Shown here one piece after another: positions 51,897-59,893 of a DNA stretch of 64,000 nt (position 1 is its first letter; each line of letters starts with the position of its first letter). The notes below the pieces were generated by a model. It worked only from the letters and a program-made list of their open reading frames with translations, ran no database searches and was not told the origin of the DNA. The position numbers and the translations under genes are program-made. Origin of the DNA: an uncultured Lachnospiraceae bacterium (GTDB lineage: Bacteria > Bacillota > Clostridia > Lachnospirales > Lachnospiraceae); the NCBI GenBank assembly GCA_910587765.1, contig CAJUNR010000003.1, forward strand, positions 80,155 to 144,154. The letters are read 5' to 3'.

Positions 51897-51948
51897 GTGC
51901 ATACAGGCGCCCGATGCGCGGGCATGGAAGAAATCTCTCCTGCCCGAT
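51897..51948 (+). repeat. Short double-hairpin repeat, shortened copy
   Basis: GTGCATACAGGCGCCCGATGCGCGGGCATGG... to CTGCCCGAT, matching 3841-3928 but with the first hairpin loop deleted (52 bases instead of 88). Confidence 0.6.
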
Positions 51949-51963
51949 CCTGGGCAGAAGAGG

Positions 51964-52872
51964 TTATACGCTGACGGAGAGACCGGAGGACGAGGAGTCG
52001 CTGCCCGTATATGCCATGGAACTGCCCGCGTAAGCGGCCTGCGCTTTGGCGCGCCGGACCTTCCGCGCTTCGGGAGTGACTTCCGCTTCCAGGCGGGTCA
52101 TCTCTCTGCCGCCTGCGATCTCCCGCGCCTTCCTCTGTTCCGCCTCGGTGGGTTCCCGTTTTCCTTTTCGGGACAGCGCTTTTTCTTCCGCGGAATGTTC
52201 CGCCGCTTCCTTTTGGCAGGAATCGACCGTCTCTTCCGGAGTGTCGTCAGTTTTGTCGTCAATGCCTTTCTCGGCTTCTTCGGCTTCTTTCAGATCTTTC
52301 TCCGCTTTCAGCCGTTCATTCTCACTGGGCAGGGCCTGATAACCGCCGCTTTTGATAAAGGTGCGCTCGACTTCCCCCAGAGCGTTGCTTTTCGCCAGTT
52401 CCTGCATCACGAGCGCCAGCTTCTGGCCTTCGGGGATATTGGGATTGGTGTCGGCTTCTTTGACGGCGGCCATGGAAGCCGCGGCATGGCTTAATTTGAC
52501 CCGCTGCACCTCTTCCTTTGTCCGGCACCGTTTCAGCTCGCGTTCATAGGCTTCCCGCTCCATCTCGATTTCCCGCGCTTTCTGATACGTCTGCGGGTCA
52601 TGTTCTTTCAGATATTCCATCTCCGCGGCGGACAGCCGTTTGCCGGAACGCATCTTCGCGTCGATCTGCTCGCGGGAGACGGAGGACGTGTTCTGCTTAA
52701 AAAGGTCGGCTGCTTTCTCCTGCCGTTCTCTTAACAGCTTCTCGGCGTCGGAAACGGTTTCCCGGCCGCTTTTCGAGACGTAATTGCCGGAGGACTGCCT
52801 CTCCTTCCACTTCATCTGCATTTTCATGTTCTGTGTATAAGTGTTCATGGAACACATCATGGCGATATTCAT
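51964..52872 (-). CDS. Hypothetical charged, helical protein
   Basis: A 302-residue protein of unknown function. It begins MNIAMMCSMNTYTQ, is rich in Glu, Lys, Arg and Ala throughout, and is expected to be largely coiled coil, with segments such as REQIDAKMRSGKRLSAAEME and YLKEHDPQTYQKAREIEME. The C-terminal 40 residues are Ser/Ala/Gly/Tyr-rich and low complexity. No signal peptide or membrane segment. GGAGGTG precedes ATG 52872; the frame reaches further upstream without support. Divergent from the OmpR regulator. Confidence 0.7.
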   Translation of the reverse strand: MNIAMMCSMNTYTQNMKMQMKWKERQSSGNYVSKSGRETVSDAEKLLRERQEKAADLFKQNTSSVSREQIDAKMRSGKRLSAAEMEYLKEHDPQTYQKAREIEMEREAYERELKRCRTKEEVQRVKLSHAAASMAAVKEADTNPNIPEGQKLALVMQELAKSNALGEVERTFIKSGGYQALPSENERLKAEKDLKEAEEAEKGIDDKTDDTPEETVDSCQKEAAEHSAEEKALSRKGKREPTEAEQRKAREIAGGREMTRLEAEVTPEARKVRRAKAQAAYAGSSMAYTGSDSSSSGLSVSV

Positions 52873-53062
52873 CTGTCCACCTCCCTGCTCTGTGTGGGCA
52901 AAACTGCCCGATTTTGTCCGATAAATGAATATATATTTCATATATCGTCGGAGACGCTGCAGAAATAATGCCGAAAGTGGGAATCTGTTAAAACCCGTTC
53001 ACAAAACGAACATAATTTGCTGATACAATGAAGACAATATACGAGGAAGGAAGGGGTTCGGG

Positions 53063-53737
53063 ATGGAAAAGCTGAAGATACTGGTGGTGGACGATGAGAG
53101 CCGTATGCGCAAGCTGGTACGGGATTTTCTTGTGAAGGAGAATTATGAGGTGTTGGAGGCCGGAGACGGAGAGGAGGCGCTGGACGTCTTTTATGATCAG
53201 AAGGAGATCGCGCTGGTCATTCTGGACGTGATGATGCCGAAGATGGACGGGTGGCAGGTGTGCCGTGAGATCCGCCGCTATTCCAGAGTGCCGATTATCA
53301 TGCTGACGGCAAAAGGGGACGAGCAGGATGAGCTGCAGGGATTTGAGCTGGGCGTGGATGAGTACATCGCAAAACCTTTCAGTCCGAAGATTCTCGTGGC
53401 GAGGGTGGGAGCGATTCTGCGCAGAGCCAATCTGCTCACCGGCGAGGATGTGATCACGGTGGGCGGAATCGAACTGAACAAGGCGGCGCATCAGGTGAAG
53501 ATCGACGGACGCAGCATCGAGCTGAGTTATAAGGAATTTGAACTGCTGGCGTATTTTATGGAAAATCAGGGGCTGGCGCTGTCCCGGGAAAAGATTTTGA
53601 ATAATGTGTGGAATTATGATTATTTCGGAGATGCCAGGACCATCGACACGCATGTGAAAAAATTGAGGAATAAGCTCGGAGAAAAGGGCGAGATGATCCG
53701 CACCGTCTGGGGACTTGGTTATAAGATGGAGGAATAG
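53063..53737 (+). CDS. OmpR-family response regulator
   Basis: A 224-residue regulator with an N-terminal receiver (acidic VVDDE, phospho-acceptor in VILDVMMPKMDG, Thr in MLTAKG, Lys in AKPF) and a C-terminal winged helix (LSYKEFELLAYFMEN and RTVWGLGYKMEE). No histidine kinase is adjacent, so it is an orphan here. It might be phosphorylated through the Hpt relay or by an unlinked kinase. Direct ATCACA repeats in the htrA promoter are the kind of site such proteins bind. Confidence 0.94.
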   Translation: MEKLKILVVDDESRMRKLVRDFLVKENYEVLEAGDGEEALDVFYDQKEIALVILDVMMPKMDGWQVCREIRRYSRVPIIMLTAKGDEQDELQGFELGVDEYIAKPFSPKILVARVGAILRRANLLTGEDVITVGGIELNKAAHQVKIDGRSIELSYKEFELLAYFMENQGLALSREKILNNVWNYDYFGDARTIDTHVKKLRNKLGEKGEMIRTVWGLGYKMEE

Positions 53738-53742
53738 GCGGC

Positions 53743-53794
53743 GGGACGGTCACAAGACGGCAGGCCAGTGCAGTCGTTTGTGACCGCCCTTTTT
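53743..53794. terminator. Bidirectional terminator between regulator and bactofilin
   Basis: GGGACGGTCACAAGAC pairs with GTCGTTTGTGACCGCCC (one bulge), followed by TTTTT. Lies between the convergent genes. Confidence 0.75.
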
Positions 53795-53814
53795 CTGCCG
53801 CCCAGTCTCCTCTA

Positions 53815-54258
53815 TTACGCTTTTATGATTTCAGGCGGCGTTTTGCCGTCTTCGGATTTGTCGGGAATCAGTTCGGGAGCCGGTTTGCCTGCGGCCTCCG
53901 TCATGGTGCACTTGCCGTCAAAACAGCCTCCGTCGTCGACGATCAGCGATCTGGTGGTCACATTTCCGACTACCTTGCCGGTGGCAAGCACCTCCAGTTT
54001 CTCGCGGACGACGAGATCCCCGTCTACCTTTCCGGAAATCATCACATTGCAGGCGGTGATATTTCCTTTGACCCGCCCCTCCTGTCCGAGAATCAGGTTC
54101 TGCCCGCAGATACAGTTGCCGTTGATCGTTCCGTCGATCCGTATAGTTTCCGGGGCATTCAGATTACCGTTGAAAATGGCGCCGGGACCGATGATGGTGC
54201 CGATCTTTCCGGATGTCTCCGACATGGCAGGGGTATCTTTTCTTGCTTTTCCTAACAT
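53815..54258 (-). CDS. Bactofilin
   Basis: A 147-residue polymer-forming cytoskeletal protein. The central beta-helix repeat pattern is evident: IGPGAIFNGNLNAPETIRIDGTINGN, ILGQEGRVKGNITA, ISGKVDGDLVV, ATGKVVGNVTT. Flexible ends surround it. Bactofilins form filaments that position cell-wall enzymes. ATG 54258 is 8 bases after AGGAGG; an ATG two codons earlier is too close. It is 42 bases downstream of a LytM-like gene in the same direction, a recurring partnership. Confidence 0.9.
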   Translation of the reverse strand: MLGKARKDTPAMSETSGKIGTIIGPGAIFNGNLNAPETIRIDGTINGNCICGQNLILGQEGRVKGNITACNVMISGKVDGDLVVREKLEVLATGKVVGNVTTRSLIVDDGGCFDGKCTMTEAAGKPAPELIPDKSEDGKTPPEIIKA

Positions 54259-54300
54259 AAACATATCCTCCTCATGAAAATTCTGTAAATATCTTTGCCT

Positions 54301-55056
54301 TTATCCTCTTGCGTCGATCACAGAGAGCGGGTCGACCGGTGCCCCGTCGAACAGAATCTGATAATCCAACTGTGTTTCATCGGCGGTTATGGTGAGCAGA
54401 ACCTCCCCGGCGGCGACGGACGCGCCTTCCTCCGCAGACACCTCCGCGCTCTGGTGGCAGAGATAGCGGGTTGTATAGCCGCTTTCGTGTGTCACTTCGA
54501 TGATATGCTGATAAATGTCATCCGAAGCCACGGAAGTGACCGTGCCGTCGCCGGCCGCGGTGACCGTGCCGCCGGTATAGGCGCTGATCGCGAGGTACGG
54601 CTGCTCCTCCGTGTAGGAAGAGAGGAGAACGCTGGCGCCGGAATAGGGGTATCGGGCGGGATAGGTCGGATCGCCCGAGTGATCTTCCGGATCCTCCTCC
54701 GCGGATTCTTCCGTCTCTTCTGCCGCAGCCTGTTCAAGTTCCTCAAGCTGCTGCTTCAGCGATGTATTTTCTTCGGACAGGGCAAGCTTGTCGCCGCTCA
54801 ACTGTTCTTTTTCTTCGGTAAGCTGTTCCGCCAGCTTCTGCTGTTCGGCAAGCTGTGTGCGCAGATCCGTCTGCTTTTTCCAATTGACGGAAAATTCATA
54901 CGCAAGCCATCCTGTAAGGAGCAGAAGAAGCAGAAGCAGCACAGGCAGGATGCGAAGGACAGACAGAGGAATACGGAACTGCCGGTTGCTTCGGTCCGTA
55001 TTGGAGATCAGCAGTACGGACAGAGATTCTCTGCGCTTATGCCTTTGATGGTTCAT
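54301..55056 (-). CDS. Degenerate LytM/M23 protein, bactofilin partner
   Basis: A 251-residue membrane protein: basic N-terminus, one helix (about residues 28-52), a coiled coil of about 40 residues, then a LytM-like domain (about 120-251). The core pattern GDGTVTSVASDD, GYTTRYLCHQS, VSAEEGASVAAGEVLL matches M23, but the HxxxD and HxH zinc ligands are missing (the last reads LDYQILFD). It is thus likely inactive, comparable in layout to SpoIIQ-like or activator proteins. AGGAGGTG precedes ATG 55056. Together with bactofilin it may organise wall synthesis. Confidence 0.8.
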   Translation of the reverse strand: MNHQRHKRRESLSVLLISNTDRSNRQFRIPLSVLRILPVLLLLLLLLTGWLAYEFSVNWKKQTDLRTQLAEQQKLAEQLTEEKEQLSGDKLALSEENTSLKQQLEELEQAAAEETEESAEEDPEDHSGDPTYPARYPYSGASVLLSSYTEEQPYLAISAYTGGTVTAAGDGTVTSVASDDIYQHIIEVTHESGYTTRYLCHQSAEVSAEEGASVAAGEVLLTITADETQLDYQILFDGAPVDPLSVIDARG

Positions 55057-55115
55057 AATGACACCTCCTCACCGAGATTATAGCATACATTGCAGAAAAG
55101 AGAAAGCCAATAAAA

Positions 55116-55141
55116 ACAGGGATGTGTGAAAACATCCCTGT
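55116..55141 (-). terminator. Terminator of the S1-domain gene
   Basis: ACAGGGATGT / ACATCCCTGT stem; on the minus strand it is followed by TTTTTA. Confidence 0.8.
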
Positions 55142-55159
55142 ATCGTGCTTTTCCGGCGG

Positions 55160-55969
55160 TTACAGTTTCAGATTGGCAAGGAGGGAACCAAGGTTCGTGG
55201 AGATGTTTTCGCTTCTGGGCAGTTTGTAGTCGCGGTTGCCGTCGCTTTCCTCGGCAGGCTTCTCCAGAAGTGCTTTCATGCTCAGCGAGAGTTTGCCGTC
55301 TTTGATGGCGATGACCTTCACCTTGACGGTATCTCCTTCCTTTAATACTTTATCCGGAGAGGTAATGCGCTTGTCGGAAATCTGAGAGACATGCACCAGA
55401 CCGGACAGTCCGTTCTCCAGACGGACGAACGCGCCGTATTCCTTCAGCGTCTCTACGGTTCCTTCCATAACGTCGCCGATCTGGGTTTGTTCCATGGCAG
55501 CCTTGCGCTCCTCAGCGGCTTTGGCACGCGCTTCATCCCTTAAAATCTCCCGTGCGGAGAGAACAAGGCGTTTTTTCTTCGGATCCGCAGTGATGACGCG
55601 CACACGGATCTTCTTGTGCAGCCATTCGTTCAGGTCCTCCACATGCTCCAGTGACAGACGGGATGCGGGGATAAAACCGCGGACATTTTCTACATACGCG
55701 ATCACACCGGCGTTGACGATGCCGCCGATCTTGACATTGAGGACGGTCTTGTCTTTCAGATATCCGATCAGGGTTGCCCATACCGGATCCATCTCTTCTT
55801 CCGCCACGGCGCCTTCTTCCTCGGCAGCCTTATAGGATGCTTCCAGTTCCTCGGACAGATCGTCCATGGTGGTGATATCCTCCGCTGTCTCTGCCGGCGC
55901 TTCCTCCGGTGCGCTTACCGGTGTGTCTTCCGTTTTTTCTTCCATTTTCTCTTCCATCATTTCTTCCAT
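55160..55969 (-). CDS. S1 RNA-binding domain protein
   Basis: A 269-residue RNA-binding protein with an acidic N-terminal tail (about residues 1-60; EEK/EE repeats) and two S1 domains: one with NVRGFIPASRLS and one with LSGLVHVSQISDKRI, the latter being the classic S1 signature. It resembles the short RpsA-like proteins of Firmicutes, which bind mRNA at or near the ribosome; RpsA is not certain because full S1 proteins have more domains. A promoter TTGCTT-17-TATAAT lies at 56011-56039 on the minus strand. Confidence 0.85.
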   Translation of the reverse strand: MEEMMEEKMEEKTEDTPVSAPEEAPAETAEDITTMDDLSEELEASYKAAEEEGAVAEEEMDPVWATLIGYLKDKTVLNVKIGGIVNAGVIAYVENVRGFIPASRLSLEHVEDLNEWLHKKIRVRVITADPKKKRLVLSAREILRDEARAKAAEERKAAMEQTQIGDVMEGTVETLKEYGAFVRLENGLSGLVHVSQISDKRITSPDKVLKEGDTVKVKVIAIKDGKLSLSMKALLEKPAEESDGNRDYKLPRSENISTNLGSLLANLKL

Positions 55970-56010
55970 ATCGTAAATCTCCTCATACTATAAAATTTGT
56001 CACTGCCTCT

Positions 56011-56039
56011 ATTATAGGGGGAAATCGCAATAAAAGCAA
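56011..56039 (-). promoter_or_regulatory. Promoter of the S1-domain gene
   Basis: Minus strand TTGCTT, 17-base spacer, TATAAT (56016-56011), about 42 bases before ATG 55969. Confidence 0.75.
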
Positions 56040-56096
56040 ATGGATATTCCTGTTTTTTCGGGGTTTTTGCAAGTTTTTTGCAAAGTTGCGGCAAAA

Positions 56097-57434
56097 TCAG
56101 CCGTAATTGAGGACCAAATCCCGGAATACATCCCCCCGCTCCTCGAAATTTCGGAAGATGCCGTAGCTTGCGGCGGCGGGAGAGAGGATACAGGCGGAAC
56201 CGGACGGTGTGAGCCTGCGCGCGGCGGCGACCGCCTCCTGCAGAGTGTCCACCAGCAGAAGACGTTCCGGGGCGTGAAAATCCGGGTATTTTTCCTGAAT
56301 TTCCTGATAAATCCGTTTCCCGGTGGCGGACATCAGGATGATGTGGGGTACCGGGTCCCGGGACAGCCAGGAGATCAGGTCGTCGTATTCGATACCTCGG
56401 TCCATGCCGCCGATGAGGACGGAGCCCACATCGGGGACGCTTTTCAGCGCCTGAATGGTGGTGTCGCCGATGGTGGAGATGGAGTCGTCGTAGTAGCGGA
56501 TCCGATCCCGTTCGCCGATAAAGGAAAGGCGGTGGGGAAGCGGTTTGTAGGTTTTCAGCGCTGCTTCAAAGCCTTCGTCGGTAAGGCCGAGCATATGACA
56601 GATGGCGTAATCAAAAGCGATGTCGATGTGGTTGTGGTGGCCGAGCAGGCGGATCTCTCTGGCCGGTATCTGAAATTCTCCGGATTCAAAGCGGATCCGT
56701 GTGCCGCTGAGCAGAACGTCCGCGGTCGAAAAACGGTCGGAGACTGTGTAGATCCTCGAGCGGCAGTAATTTGCGGAAGGAAGTGAGGACAGTTCACAGA
56801 GCAGCAGATCGTGCGGTTCCTGATGCAGATAGATCTGTTGCTTGGCGTGAATGTAATTTTTCATGCTTCCGTAATGGTCCAGATGCTCCTCATGAATGTT
56901 CAGCAGGACCGCCACATGAGGAGAGACATGAATGTACTCCAGTTGATGGCAGGACAATTCGCAGATGATAAGGGTTTTGTCATGGATCTCCTCGAGTATG
57001 TCGAAGACAGGGATGCCGATATTGCCCGCAAGGACGGCGTCCCTGCCGTTTTCCTTCAGAATATGGCAGAGCAGAGTGGTGACGGTACTCTTTCCCTTGG
57101 TTCCGGTGATGCCGATGATCTGTTCCCGGTAGGCGGCAAAAAAGACCTCGGTCTGGGACGTGATGCGGCAGCGGTATTCGGAAGGGTCCTTCGGAAGGAC
57201 GATGCCGGGACTCTTAAAGACGAGATCGTAGTCGTCCAGGGTATCCATATAGGAAGGGCCGGACAAAATCGATACGGAAGGCTCGTCAGGGGAAAGTTCC
57301 GCCTGGTCCGCGATGGTGATGGACGCGCAGGTTCCGGCCTGCACAAGCCGCCGGAGGGTCGAGCGTCCTTCCCGGCCGAAGCCGAGAATCAGAACCTTCC
57401 TGCCGGCGGCCATAGTTCTCAAACTTTCTAACAA
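56097..57434 (-). CDS. MurD-family ligase (probably MurD2, L-Glu adding)
   Basis: A 445-residue Mur ligase that adds glutamate to UDP-MurNAc-L-Ala. ATP-binding GITGTKGKSTVT, plus ELSCHQLEYIHVSPHVAVLLNIHEEHLDHYG (key parts SCHQLE, NIHEEHLDHYG) and later YYDDSIST are visible. Start TTG 57434 has CGGAGG at the right distance; ATG 57455 is an alternative. It overlaps the murL stop by 7 bases. The tight pairing with a MurL-like epimerase implies that it adds L-glutamate (MurD2) rather than D-glutamate; sequence alone does not prove the stereochemistry. Confidence 0.82.
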   Translation of the reverse strand: MLESLRTMAAGRKVLILGFGREGRSTLRRLVQAGTCASITIADQAELSPDEPSVSILSGPSYMDTLDDYDLVFKSPGIVLPKDPSEYRCRITSQTEVFFAAYREQIIGITGTKGKSTVTTLLCHILKENGRDAVLAGNIGIPVFDILEEIHDKTLIICELSCHQLEYIHVSPHVAVLLNIHEEHLDHYGSMKNYIHAKQQIYLHQEPHDLLLCELSSLPSANYCRSRIYTVSDRFSTADVLLSGTRIRFESGEFQIPAREIRLLGHHNHIDIAFDYAICHMLGLTDEGFEAALKTYKPLPHRLSFIGERDRIRYYDDSISTIGDTTIQALKSVPDVGSVLIGGMDRGIEYDDLISWLSRDPVPHIILMSATGKRIYQEIQEKYPDFHAPERLLLVDTLQEAVAAARRLTPSGSACILSPAAASYGIFRNFEERGDVFRDLVLNYG

Positions 57435-58813
57435 GGCAGATTTCCTCCGTAACATTCATTGATTAAAATCCGCAGGAATTCCTGCGGAAGAAGATGCGAG
57501 GCGTCGTAATAACGGTCGTAGGCATGCCTTTTCGGAAAAGAGAGGGCGTAGAGCGGCTGCTGTCTGTACCAGGAGAACAGCGCGGGGAGAGACCCGCCTT
57601 CCTTTTCCATCTGTTCGACGGCAAGACAGACGGCGGCATTGACCTCGCTGCGGCTTCCCACGCATTCAAAGGGTTTTTCCTCCCGGACGCCGACGAGCTT
57701 TTCAAAATCCTCCTGCATATCCGGGTCGTCGGCCATGTCGGTTCCAAAGATCTCCACAAGCCTTTGGCGGCTCAGGAAAGGCGAGAGAATCAGATAGACA
57801 AACAGGCACTTGGGGCAGTGTCCGCACCACAGATCCTGTTTGCTGCCCGCGTTGCAGCTTCGGAAGACGTCGTGGTAGGCAGGTTTGCCCGCGAAATAGC
57901 CGGCGATCTGAAACTCCGAGAGCGGCCGGAGCATGCTGAAGTAATGGATGCCGCTGCCGATGAACTCTTTTTCGTAATTGTGGAAATCCTGTTCAAACTT
58001 AAAGCTCTTGGAATACTGGTGATTGATCGTGCTTCCCGCCACCGTACTCTCGTTGGCGCTGGATTCGTTGGACAGCGCAATGTAGCGGAGTCCGTGCAGA
58101 TATGCGCCGATCAGCGAAGCGAAAGCGACCAGGGCGGAGAAGGGGGTGTGTCCGTTGAGGTATCCTTCCCGGTTGAGGGCGAGCATGCGCTCATCCAGCG
58201 TCCTCCGGACGTGGATGCTGTCCGCGGCGGACAGCCCGGCGGCTTCCACGGTCTTCAGCGTGGCGCCCCGCGGATTGATGATGAAGGTTTTCAGCGGATA
58301 TCCGCTCTTTTTCAGCAGTTCGATCGTGCAGGCGGAATCCTTTCCTCCGCCCACGGGTATCAGACAGCCGTTCAGAGCGGCCGGGGGCGGCGCCTGCGTG
58401 TCCGCTTCCGGCGCTCGGCCGGTCAGTTCCATAAAGCTTTCCGGATCGGTTTCAATCCGGTTCGTGTAGAAAAACTCTCCCAGACCCAGATAGTAGAGGT
58501 CTTTCCACCAGCGGATCTGGGCCTCGGTCAGCGCTCCGGCCGTCACCCGGACCTGGGGCGGGCAGGCGATTTTCCAGTAGCTGATCAGCTCCACCATGCC
58601 GAGACCGAAGATCATGTTCCGCAGACAGGGGTCTTCCTGGACGCGGACCGGCGCGGCGTCCTTTTTGGGAAAATGCCATACCGGGTCGAAGGAAGACAGT
58701 CCGGGAATCTCAAAATGAAACGTGATCCTAAGTTCGCTCCCGGTATCGAAAACGGTGTAATTCCTGTAGAGGAAGACCGGAAAAGCCCTCCGGCAGGATT
58801 CAAAAGTTTTCAT
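57428..58813 (-). CDS. murL: MurL-like UDP-MurNAc-L-Ala-L-Glu epimerase
   Basis: A 461-residue protein that I recognise as MurL-like. MurL turns the L-Glu of UDP-MurNAc-L-Ala-L-Glu into D-Glu in an ATP-dependent, adenylating reaction. A PP-loop-like GGGKDS at residues 155-160 fits adenylation; a Cys-rich C-x-x-C-like stretch (LWCGHCPKC) lies near residue 330. Start ATG 58813 has AAAGGAG. It overlaps the downstream MurD-family gene, whose L-Glu adding activity would be needed. The call depends on motif memory and gene pairing, so function needs a database check. Confidence 0.72.
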   Translation of the reverse strand: MKTFESCRRAFPVFLYRNYTVFDTGSELRITFHFEIPGLSSFDPVWHFPKKDAAPVRVQEDPCLRNMIFGLGMVELISYWKIACPPQVRVTAGALTEAQIRWWKDLYYLGLGEFFYTNRIETDPESFMELTGRAPEADTQAPPPAALNGCLIPVGGGKDSACTIELLKKSGYPLKTFIINPRGATLKTVEAAGLSAADSIHVRRTLDERMLALNREGYLNGHTPFSALVAFASLIGAYLHGLRYIALSNESSANESTVAGSTINHQYSKSFKFEQDFHNYEKEFIGSGIHYFSMLRPLSEFQIAGYFAGKPAYHDVFRSCNAGSKQDLWCGHCPKCLFVYLILSPFLSRQRLVEIFGTDMADDPDMQEDFEKLVGVREEKPFECVGSRSEVNAAVCLAVEQMEKEGGSLPALFSWYRQQPLYALSFPKRHAYDRYYDASHLLPQEFLRILINECYGGNLPC

Positions 58814-58817
58814 ATAA

Positions 58818-58868
58818 AAAACTCCTTTGGCAGAATATTCATCAAATCTATTCTACCACAGGAGTTTT
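58818..58868 (-). promoter_or_regulatory. Inverted repeat covering the murL ribosome site
   Basis: AAAACTCCT (58818-58826) and AGGAGTTTT (58860-58868) are perfect 9-base complementary arms. On the minus strand the second-transcribed arm is the murL ribosome site. If transcription reads in from srtB, the site could be sequestered. If the promoter (TAGAAT-like -10 near 58850) is used, the upstream arm is not transcribed. Confidence 0.4.
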
Positions 58869-58900
58869 CAAATGGAAAGGGCGCAGCCGGCGAAAGAGCG

Positions 58901-58944
58901 GTAGTTTTTACTCTCACGCCGCCCGGGACGCCCGATGCGGGCAG
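58901..58944 (+). repeat. Solo left end of the palindromic element family
   Basis: TAGTTTTTACTCTCACGCC then GCCCGGGACGCCCGATGCGGGCAG: aligned to the left end of element B (GTTACTTTTTACC...CGGGCAG). The rest of the element is missing. It lies four bases beyond the sortase stop. Confidence 0.6.
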
Positions 58945-58948
58945 AAAA

Positions 58949-59893
58949 TCAGTAGATTTTCTTTGCGTGCACGACGATCCGCTTCTTTCCGTCGTTCGTG
59001 CAGGTGGAAAGGGTAACAACCGCATCCTCTGTGCCGACCGATATGCCGGTGTCATACAGAGAGGAAGAAGAAAGCTGCGAGAGGAAATCCGCGTAGACGT
59101 CGTCGGTGCGGTAACCGATCGTATAGCTGATATCGGACACGTCTGCTTCGTGGAAGGAGAAGATCTCATAGCAGTGCGCACCGTCTGCCAGATCGATGTA
59201 TACATAAGGATGTTCCTTCCAGTAATCCTTCTTCAGATAATTTTTCAGATCGGCGAACATGGAGCCGCTCTTCATATTATGTCCATAAATAATCGTATGC
59301 AGATCGCTCAGATCGTCCTTGTTGCTGCTTTCGATAAAGATGCTTCCGTTCCGGTTCTTCTCTTTCTCGAACGTATGCGACAGATAATAGGAATTGTCGC
59401 CGGTGTGGAGCAGAGGATAGCTGATGACCGTATCCGGGATCTCGATCCAGCCGACTGCTTCGGAATTGATCTTCCGCAGAGCGTCAAGGTCGATCCTTGT
59501 CATGGGAACCAGCGGCTGCGCGGGAGCTTCTTCCCCTTCTTCCGCGGTGTCCGGGTCGAAATCGCCGGCGGGAAGCTGGTCCGGCGTAATCGGTTCCTCC
59601 AGCACATACTGCTTCAGATTGTCATATTCTCTGTCCGCGGAGTTGTAGACGAGGAATATGGAGACAAGCTTGTAGAGACTGAACGCCAACAGACAGATCA
59701 GAAGTCCGACGGCCAGCCCCGCAATCAGAAAGCGAATCTGCCGTTTCTTCTGAGCTTCTCTGGAACGCCTCCGGCTGCGCGAGGAGATCCGATCCCCCTG
59801 TCTGGAACTGCCGGCGGACCGCCCGTTCCCTTTTCTGGTTGTCTGACCGGCAGAACGTTTTTTGCCGGTTCTTCTTTGATCTTGTGTACTCAT
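58949..59893 (-). CDS. srtB: Class B sortase
   Basis: A 314-residue membrane transpeptidase that anchors surface or pilus proteins to the wall. A basic cytoplasmic tail precedes one helix (about 55-80). The sortase domain has His in IYGHNM, the catalytic Cys in TLSTC and the Arg in KKRIVVHAKK. The region SEAVGWIEIPDT followed by YPLLHTGDN is typical for class B. No substrate with an NPQTN-like motif is seen in the window. Ribosome site before ATG 59893 is weak (GGTGATG). Confidence 0.93.
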   Translation of the reverse strand: MSTQDQRRTGKKRSAGQTTRKGNGRSAGSSRQGDRISSRSRRRSREAQKKRQIRFLIAGLAVGLLICLLAFSLYKLVSIFLVYNSADREYDNLKQYVLEEPITPDQLPAGDFDPDTAEEGEEAPAQPLVPMTRIDLDALRKINSEAVGWIEIPDTVISYPLLHTGDNSYYLSHTFEKEKNRNGSIFIESSNKDDLSDLHTIIYGHNMKSGSMFADLKNYLKKDYWKEHPYVYIDLADGAHCYEIFSFHEADVSDISYTIGYRTDDVYADFLSQLSSSSLYDTGISVGTEDAVVTLSTCTNDGKKRIVVHAKKIY

